Assembly: GCA_046594105.1 (NCBI GenBank)
Contig: JBKJQB010000058.1
Coordinates: 1-43,066, forward strand
Direction: 5' to 3'
DNA: 43,066 nucleotides
DNA from: JBDSGC01 sp046594105
GTDB lineage: Bacteria; Acidobacteriota; Thermoanaerobaculia; Gp7-AA8
The position numbers and the translations under genes are program-made. Shown here one piece after another: positions 36,013 to 43,066 of this stretch. The notes below the pieces were generated by a model. That model was not told the origin of the DNA and searched no databases. It saw nothing but the letters and a program-made list of their open reading frames with translations. Position 1 is the stretch's first letter; each line of letters opens with the position of its first letter.

Positions 36013-38232
36013 GTGGAGACCAAAGTCCGCCGCTACACCCTCAAACAGCCGGCGAAGGCGGCGAAAAGTTACCGGGTCCGTTACGAGGACGAGCTCAACG
36101 CCGAGCAACTCGAGGTGGTCATGGCCGGCGACGGTCCGCTGCTGGTCATCGCCGGCGCCGGGAGCGGCAAGACCAGGGCCCTCACCTACCGCGTCTCGCG
36201 GCTGATCGAGGACGGGATCGATCCCTCGGAGATCCTGCTGGTCACCTTCACCAACAAGGCTGCACGCGAGATGCTCAGCCGCGTGGAGCAACTGGTTACC
36301 ATCGACACCCGCCGGATCTGGGGCGGCACCTTCCACTCCATCGGCAACCGGCTGCTCCGCCAGCACGCCGAAGCGATCGGCTATCGACCCAGCTTCAGCA
36401 TCCTCGACAGCGAGGACGCCAAAGAGATGATGGAGAGCGCCATCTCCTCCCTGGGGATCAAGACGCTGGAGAAGCGCTTTCCCAAGGGCGACGTCCTGCT
36501 CGACATCTACTCCTATGTGCTCAACACCAGGACTCCGCTGGAGCTGCACCTGGAGGACAACTATCCCCACTTCGCCATCTACCGTGACGAGATGGTGAAC
36601 GTTTTCCGCCGCTACAAAGATCGCAAGCGGGAAGCGAACGCGATGGACTTCGACGACCTGCTGGTGAACTGGAAGCTGCTGCTCGACGAGCATCCGGAGG
36701 CCGCCGAGCCGCTCAAGCGCCGCTTCCGCTCCATCCTGGTCGACGAGTATCAGGACACCAACAAGCTGCAGGCGGAGATCGTGGACGCCATGGCCTCGGT
36801 TCGCCGCAACGTCATGGTGGTGGGAGACGACGCGCAGTCGATCTATTCGTTCCGCGGCGCCTCGTTCGAAAACATCATCACCTTCCCGCTCCGCTTCCCC
36901 GAGGCGAAGATTTACAAGCTGGAGACGAACTACCGCTCCACGCGCCAGATCCTGTCGCTGGCCAATGCCTGCATGGCCAACAATCAGTTCCAGTTCCGGA
37001 AGGAATTGCAGGCAGTCCGCGGCGACGGACCCGATCCCGCCGTGGTCGGCGTCGACGATGTCTTCGAGCAGGCCGCATTCGTGGCTCAGCGCATCCTCGA
37101 GCTGCGGGACGAAGGCGAGAGCCTCGCTGAGATCGCGGTGCTCTATCGCTCGCACTACCAGTCGCTGGAGCTGCAGATGGAGCTGTCGCGGCGGCTGATT
37201 CCGTACGAGATCCGATCGGGCGTCCGCTTCTTCGAGCAGGCCCACATCAAGGACGTGATCGCCTACCTGAAGATCGTGACCAACTCGCGCGATGAGCTGT
37301 CGTGGAAACGAGTGCTCAAGCTGTATCCGAAGGTCGGCGAGAAAACGGCCGCGGAGATCTGGACGAAGATCGGCACGTCGCCCGATCCCCTCTCGCGCTT
37401 TCTCAGCGGTCTTCCCGACCTTACCGGACGTGGCGTCATCGGCAGCGTGAAGTCGCTGGGCAGCGTGCTGGGACTGATCGGAGGCGAGGGCATGAAGCAC
37501 AACCCCTCGGAGTCGATCCGCCTGATCGTGGAGCGCGGCTATGCCGACTACGCGCGCTCGCGATTTCCCAACGCCCAGGCCCGTCTCGACGACCTCGAGC
37601 AGCTGTCGCAGTACGCACTGCGATACGACGACGTGAATGTGTTCCTCGAGGAGGTGGCCCTGGCCAATCCGATGGCCGGCGAAGACGTCGCCGTCGTCGG
37701 TCCCGAGGATGAGAAGGTGGTGCTGTCATCGGTGCATCAGGCCAAAGGTCTGGAGTGGCGCGCGGTGTTCGTCATCTGGCTGGCCGACGGACGCTTTCCC
37801 TCGGCGCGGGCGCTGCGCGTTCCGGGAGGCATCGTCCGGCTGGACACCGCGCAACTGCATCAGGCTTTCGCGTTGACGCATGCGATGACCGCGGCTCCCG
37901 CCACGCCCGCAGCGGCTGCGGCGGATTCGGACGACGTGCGCGCGCTGACCGAGACGTTCCAGCACGCCATCACCGAGGCCGTCCCCGCGTCAGGCGGCGC
38001 TGCCTCCCCGAACGAATCCGCTTCCGGCCCTCGCGAGATCGTCATCCCCGGCGAGGAAGAGGAACGACGCCTCTTCTACGTCGCGGTGACCAGGGCCAAG
38101 CAGGAGTTGTATCTGGTGTTTCCAGTCATGGCCCGCGATCGGGGCGGCCTGGACGTGCTCATGGAGCCCTCGCGCTTCGTCCGCGAGCTCCCGGGAGACC
38201 TCTACGAAAAATGGGTCATAGGATCGGAATGA
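36013..38232 (+). CDS. UvrD/PcrA-type superfamily 1 DNA helicase
   Basis: A 739-residue ATP-dependent 3'-5' DNA helicase for repair or replication restart. Motifs in order: Q motif (LNAEQLEVV), Walker A (AGAGSGKTRALT), Ia (LLVTFTNKAAREM), Ib/Ic (GGTFHSIGNRLL), motif II (ILVDEYQDTN), motif III (VVGDDAQSIYSFRGA), IV (LETNYRSTRQIL), V (VVLSSVHQAKGLEWRAVFVIWLADGRFPS) and VI (EERRLFYVAVTRAKQELYLVFPV). Between V and VI is an Ala-rich insert of about 70 residues with no helicase similarity. The GTG start gives a 24-residue basic leader before the Q motif. It is the only repair gene here apart from radA and is not coupled to a neighbour. A family A repeat follows eight bases after its stop. Confidence 0.95.
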   Translation: METKVRRYTLKQPAKAAKSYRVRYEDELNAEQLEVVMAGDGPLLVIAGAGSGKTRALTYRVSRLIEDGIDPSEILLVTFTNKAAREMLSRVEQLVTIDTRRIWGGTFHSIGNRLLRQHAEAIGYRPSFSILDSEDAKEMMESAISSLGIKTLEKRFPKGDVLLDIYSYVLNTRTPLELHLEDNYPHFAIYRDEMVNVFRRYKDRKREANAMDFDDLLVNWKLLLDEHPEAAEPLKRRFRSILVDEYQDTNKLQAEIVDAMASVRRNVMVVGDDAQSIYSFRGASFENIITFPLRFPEAKIYKLETNYRSTRQILSLANACMANNQFQFRKELQAVRGDGPDPAVVGVDDVFEQAAFVAQRILELRDEGESLAEIAVLYRSHYQSLELQMELSRRLIPYEIRSGVRFFEQAHIKDVIAYLKIVTNSRDELSWKRVLKLYPKVGEKTAAEIWTKIGTSPDPLSRFLSGLPDLTGRGVIGSVKSLGSVLGLIGGEGMKHNPSESIRLIVERGYADYARSRFPNAQARLDDLEQLSQYALRYDDVNVFLEEVALANPMAGEDVAVVGPEDEKVVLSSVHQAKGLEWRAVFVIWLADGRFPSARALRVPGGIVRLDTAQLHQAFALTHAMTAAPATPAAAAADSDDVRALTETFQHAITEAVPASGGAASPNESASGPREIVIPGEEEERRLFYVAVTRAKQELYLVFPVMARDRGGLDVLMEPSRFVRELPGDLYEKWVIGSE

Positions 38233-38233
38233 T

Positions 38234-38290
38234 GCCGGCAGCCGGCACGGCCGGCGGCGTTGGTTCGCAAAGCGTCCGCCACGATTTTCG
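38234..38290 (+). repeat. Family A repeat, type 1 (copy A4)
   Basis: An extra GCCGGCA precedes the GCCGGC-ACG-GCCGGC hairpin, which starts eight bases after the helicase stop and points the same way. The second hairpin is CGC-AAA-GCG, with the tail TCCGCCACGATTTTCG. Confidence 0.8.
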
Positions 38291-38340
38291 CTTCGTCGCC
38301 TTCACTCGGCCGCCTTTGGTGACTTGGGAGGGCGTCTAGA

Positions 38341-38439
38341 AGCGAACGGAGCGCCGGCATCCTTGCCGGCCGGTCCGCCGGCTTCCAGCCGGCGCTGTTC
38401 GGCGAGCTCCTGCGGGCAGGATGCCGGCGCTCCGAAGGC
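38341..38439 (+). repeat. Family B repeat (copy B4)
   Basis: AGCGAACGGAGCGCCGGC at the left is matched by GCCGGCGCTCCG at the right (38422-38433). Inner hairpins have GCCGGC arms around ATCCTT and TTCCA. Together with A4 it fills most of the 342-base gap 38233-38574; the remaining bases show only a ribosome site for pepE. Confidence 0.75.
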
Positions 38440-38574
38440 AGCAAGATCTCTCGAGAACTGCAAGAGACGGTTCATGTTCCGGTGGTCGCCTTTCGGCAAC
38501 CACGGCTACTATCTTCGCCGTCTGCCCAGAATGACGGACGATGGATTTCAACTCTCAGTCACAGGAAACTACTC

Positions 38575-39249
38575 ATGCGACTTCTTCTGATCAGCAGCTC
38601 CAATGTTCACGGCTATGGCTATCTCGATCACGCCGAACCGACCCTTCGATCGTTTCTCGGCGACGCCCGGAAGATCGCCTTCGTACCGTTTGCCGGTCAC
38701 GACCATGCGGCCTACCTGGCCAAAGTGCGGGAGCGTCTGCTGCGCATGGACATCGAGATCGGCGGACCGGAATCGATTGCCGAAGCGGAGGCGATCTTCG
38801 TCGGCGGCGGCAATACCTTCCGGCTGCTGAAGGCTCTCTACGATCGGAAGCTGCTCGACGCAATTCGCGAGCGGGTCCGGTCCGGCATTCCCTATGTCGG
38901 CTCCAGCGCCGGCAGCGTCATTGCCGCCCCCACCATCCGCACCACGAACGACATGCCCATCGTGCAGCCGCCGTCGTTCGAGGCGCTTGGTCTTGTTTCC
39001 TTCCAGCTCAACTGCCATTACCTCGATGCGGAGCCGGAGTCGAAACATCAGGGCGAGACTCGGGAGGAGCGGATTCTGGAGTTCCACGAGGAAAACGACC
39101 GGCCGGTGGTTGGCCTGCGGGAGGGCACCATGCTGCGGATCGACGATGCAGCCGTAACTCTGGTGGGAGCGCGCAACGCGCGGATCTTCCGGAGAGGCCA
39201 GAGTCCGGCCGAGGCGGTACCGGGCCCGATCCATCAGTTCCTGAACTAG
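38575..39249 (+). CDS. pepE: Peptidase E (dipeptidase E, S51)
   Basis: A 224-residue cytoplasmic serine dipeptidase that cuts Asp-X dipeptides. The E. coli enzyme is 229 residues and aligns over the full length. Hallmarks are MRLLLISSSNVHGYGYLDH at the start, IAFVPFAGHD, AIFVGGGNTFRLL, the nucleophile region YVGSSAGSVIAAPTI, and FQLNCHYLD supplying the His. The ATG at 38575 has AGGAAA about eight bases upstream. An in-frame upstream extension is rejected because it lacks similarity and lies in repeat-flanking DNA. A family A repeat starts directly after its stop codon. Confidence 0.93.
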   Translation: MRLLLISSSNVHGYGYLDHAEPTLRSFLGDARKIAFVPFAGHDHAAYLAKVRERLLRMDIEIGGPESIAEAEAIFVGGGNTFRLLKALYDRKLLDAIRERVRSGIPYVGSSAGSVIAAPTIRTTNDMPIVQPPSFEALGLVSFQLNCHYLDAEPESKHQGETREERILEFHEENDRPVVGLREGTMLRIDDAAVTLVGARNARIFRRGQSPAEAVPGPIHQFLN

Positions 39250-39315
39250 GCCGGCACGGCCGGCGGCGCTGGTTGCCCAGGGCTCCGCCAAGATCACGCT
39301 CCAAAACGTTCTGCC
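39250..39315 (+). repeat. Family A repeat, type 2 (copy A5)
   Basis: The GCCGGC-ACG-GCCGGC hairpin starts at the first base after the pepE TAG, in the same direction. The second hairpin is GCC-CAG-GGC, followed by TCCGCCAAGATCACG and CTCCAAAACGTTCTGCCG. Confidence 0.8.
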
Positions 39316-39469
39316 GCGCAGGCTCCCTTGCTCGCGTTCGCCTTCACTTTCGTCCAATGGCCAGCATTTCTCGACGATGGACCCGTCCCTCAACCGGTGG
39401 AAGCGAATCGGATCGACGGGTAACCTCCCTCAGAATGTACGGCCCCTCCCCTGCGTTTCCACCACCCGC

Positions 39470-39781
39470 ATGCCGCCGCAGTCGCAGTACGAAGACGCTC
39501 CGGTCGCCGAAGCGGACGAGAAAGTCGAAGAGCCCTCGCTGTTCAAGGTGCTTTTGCACAACGACGACTACACCACCATGGAGTTTGTCGTCCACGTGCT
39601 GCAATCCATCTTCAACATGCCGGAGGACCAGTCCATCCAGGTAATGCTGAACGTCCATGTCCGCGGTGTCGGGGTCGCTGGAATCTACACTGCGGAAATC
39701 GCCGAGATGAAGGTCACCGCGACGATGTCGCTGGCCCAGGAACAGGAATTTCCGCTGTTATGTACGATGGAGAGGATCTGA
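39470..39781 (+). CDS. clpS: ATP-dependent Clp protease adaptor ClpS
   Basis: ClpS captures proteins with Leu, Phe, Trp or Tyr at the N-terminus and hands them to ClpA. The 103-residue protein has a disordered N-terminal tail of about 30 residues and the ClpS core: FKVLLHNDDYTTMEFVV (with the Asn-Asp-Asp pair that binds the N-terminal amine), VLQSIFNM, and the GVGVAGIYTAEIAEMKV segment. In place of the usual His in the VH-x-GV helix it has NVHVRGVGVAG, so the His is present. The ATG at 39470 is chosen because the upstream extension is not ClpS-like. No Shine-Dalgarno is visible. clpA follows after 31 bases. Confidence 0.95.
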   Translation: MPPQSQYEDAPVAEADEKVEEPSLFKVLLHNDDYTTMEFVVHVLQSIFNMPEDQSIQVMLNVHVRGVGVAGIYTAEIAEMKVTATMSLAQEQEFPLLCTMERI

Positions 39782-39812
39782 CGGCCTCCCCTCGCAGGTC
39801 CATCACGAGATC

Positions 39813-42101
<2,289 letters not shown>

Positions 42102-42227
42102 GCGGAGCGAACGGAGCGCCGGCATCCTTGCCGGCCGGTCCGCCGGCTTCCAGCCGGCGCCGTTCGGCGAGTTAGTGCGGGCAGGATGCGCTACGAGGAA
42201 GCCGGCGCTACGTTTGCTCCGCTCTGA
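42102..42227 (+). repeat. Family B repeat (copy B5), complete copy with terminal inverted repeats
   Basis: AGCGGAGCGAACG at the left edge is matched by CGTTTGCTCCGCT at the right (12 of 13 pairs). Inner hairpins have GCCGGC arms around ATCCTT and TTCCA, and further inverted segments. It fills the gap from the clpA stop to the aat promoter and could end clpA transcription. The right arm overlaps the -35 region of aat. Confidence 0.8.
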
Positions 42228-42241
42228 ACCACGCATACACT
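42214..42241 (+). promoter_or_regulatory. Promoter giving a leaderless aat transcript
   Basis: TTGCTC (42214-42219) and TACACT (42236-42241) are 16 bases apart. TACACT ends exactly seven bases before the ATG and there is no Shine-Dalgarno. The -35 box lies inside the right arm of the family B repeat. Confidence 0.5.
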
Positions 42242-42248
42242 CCCTCGC

Positions 42249-42908
42249 ATGTCGCGCTTCCCCGATCCGCGCTACGCCCGGAGCGACGTCATCGCGGTCG
42301 GCGATGACTTGCGTTTGGAGACCCTGCGCGACGCCTACCGTCACGGAATCTTCCCCTGGCCTCACGACGACTACCCGTTGCCCTGGTTTTCGCCGCGCCG
42401 CCGCACCGTGCTCTTTTTCGACGAGCTGCACGCCGGACGTTCCCTCCGCAAAGCACAACGGCAGGCGCGCTGGGATTTCACAGTCGACATGGCCTTCGCC
42501 GACGTCCTTCGCGGTTGCGCCGAGAGTTTTCGAGCGGATCAGCCGGGCACCTGGATCGGCCCGGAGATGGTGGAGGCCTACCAGCGATTTCACGATGCCG
42601 GCGATGTTCATAGCGTGGAGGTGTGGGAGGGGACGGCGCTGGTCGGCGGTCTCTACGGCGTCGACTCCGGCGGCGTGTTTACCGGAGAGAGCATGTTCCA
42701 TCGCCAGGATGACGCGTCGAAACTGGCACTGCTCTACCTCATCGAACGGCTGCGGGAACGCGGGGCAACCTGGATCGACTGCCAGGTGATGACGCCGCAC
42801 ATGCGCGCCCTCGGCGCGCGCGAAATCTCCCGCGCAAAGTTTCTCGATCTCCTGGCCGAGACCCAGGCGCGCGGAATCCAGCTGTTTTCGCCTGTGATAG
42901 TCCCTTAA
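42249..42908 (+). CDS. aat: Leucyl/phenylalanyl-tRNA--protein transferase
   Basis: Aat adds Leu or Phe from aminoacyl-tRNA to proteins with N-terminal Arg or Lys, making them ClpS-ClpA substrates. The 219-residue protein has the family motifs AYRHGIFPWP, LPWFSPRRRTVLF, TWIGPEMVEAYQRFHDAGDVHSVEVWEG, LVGGLYGVDSGGVFTGESMF, and the end motif WIDCQVMTPHMRALGAREISR. The ATG at 42249 gives a normal N-terminus (FPDPRYA). Placement directly after clpS-clpA puts the main bacterial N-degron enzymes side by side. Confidence 0.96.
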   Translation: MSRFPDPRYARSDVIAVGDDLRLETLRDAYRHGIFPWPHDDYPLPWFSPRRRTVLFFDELHAGRSLRKAQRQARWDFTVDMAFADVLRGCAESFRADQPGTWIGPEMVEAYQRFHDAGDVHSVEVWEGTALVGGLYGVDSGGVFTGESMFHRQDDASKLALLYLIERLRERGATWIDCQVMTPHMRALGAREISRAKFLDLLAETQARGIQLFSPVIVP

Positions 42909-43012
42909 CGCGGACCAGGCGCCATGCGCCGAGGGGATCCTGTGCGGGGAGAAGGAACTCGAGTGGGGCCGGCATCATGATCCCAGGTTCGAACTCCTCA
43001 TTCTGCTCCTGG

Positions 43013-43066
43013 TCACCTGGCCGGCAGCCACGGCTGGAAGGCAGCCATGACCTCGTCATCGGCCAT
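43013..43066 (-). CDS. Possible 3' end of a gene running in from the right edge
   Basis: On the minus strand an open frame enters from the window edge, reads MADDEVMAAFQPWLPAR and stops at 43013. It could be the C-terminus of a gene convergent with aat. Only 17 residues are visible, so no family can be named and chance is not excluded. The rest of 42909-43066 shows nothing I can assign. Confidence 0.25.
   Translation of the reverse strand: MADDEVMAAFQPWLPAR

Overview
The window is a dense, GC-rich bacterial chromosome segment made almost entirely of housekeeping genes, with short intergenic gaps and several divergent or convergent switches. Gene content (LemA with two TPM-domain proteins, a TIGR02300/FYDLN-type zinc-ribbon protein, TatA-TatC, a secreted DinB protein, a FIMAH-like secreted protein, and very long secreted proteins built from repeated beta-rich modules) fits an Acidobacteriota-like organism, possibly Thermoanaerobaculia. 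That placement is an inference from gene style, not from a marker-gene tree. I see no prophage, transposase, CRISPR array, toxin-antitoxin pair or plasmid gene.

Layout. 1-2.2 kb: 5'-truncated radA and an M23 lipoprotein peptidase. 2.2-6.9 kb (minus): ctpA, FYDLN-type protein, lemA, two TPM genes and folK, the last three tightly overlapping. 7.0-8.1 kb: tatA-tatC. 8.3-12.1 kb (minus): a Na/Ca-exchanger-like protein and an aminotransferase that overlap by one base, a parvulin isomerase and a 71-aa protein. 12.2-16.2 kb: two RNA methyltransferases (trmH-like, rsmI), an acyl-CoA dehydrogenase and the MeaB GTPase. 16.3-19.8 kb (minus): a secreted subtilase preceded by a lipoprotein that copies its prodomain. 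20.0-22.4 kb: a short pheT and a ZapB-like coiled-coil gene. 22.4-28 kb: pgsA, tRNA-Leu(CAG), small secreted proteins, a GNAT acetyltransferase and an aconitase-family enzyme with swapped domain order. 28.2-35.8 kb: a 1215-aa secreted multidomain protein, a large GT-C-like membrane protein and a lipoprotein alpha/beta hydrolase. 36.0-42.9 kb: a UvrD-type helicase, peptidase E, and the N-degron set clpS-clpA-aat.

The most unusual signal is not a gene. Two families of GC-rich interspersed repeats fill almost every longer intergenic gap. Family A (eight copies) starts with a GCCGGC-ACG-GCCGGC hairpin, followed by a second hairpin that occurs in two compensatory versions (CGC/GCG or GCC/GGC). In five genes it begins 0-8 bases after the stop codon and always in the same orientation relative to that gene. 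Family B (five copies) is longer and folds into multi-hairpin structures. One copy fills the gap between clpA and aat and may supply the -35 box of aat. No transposase for either family lies in the window.

How the genes work together. clpS, clpA and aat together make a nearly complete bacterial N-degron pathway (ClpP is not here). tatA-tatC, ctpA, the parvulin and the secreted proteins describe an active envelope and export biology. radA and the helicase serve DNA repair, and rsmI, the trmH-like gene, pheT and tRNA-Leu serve translation. Several starts lack a Shine-Dalgarno sequence but have a TAnnnT box 6-10 bases upstream, which suggests leaderless transcripts. All coordinates and motif calls were read by eye, and no database search was run.
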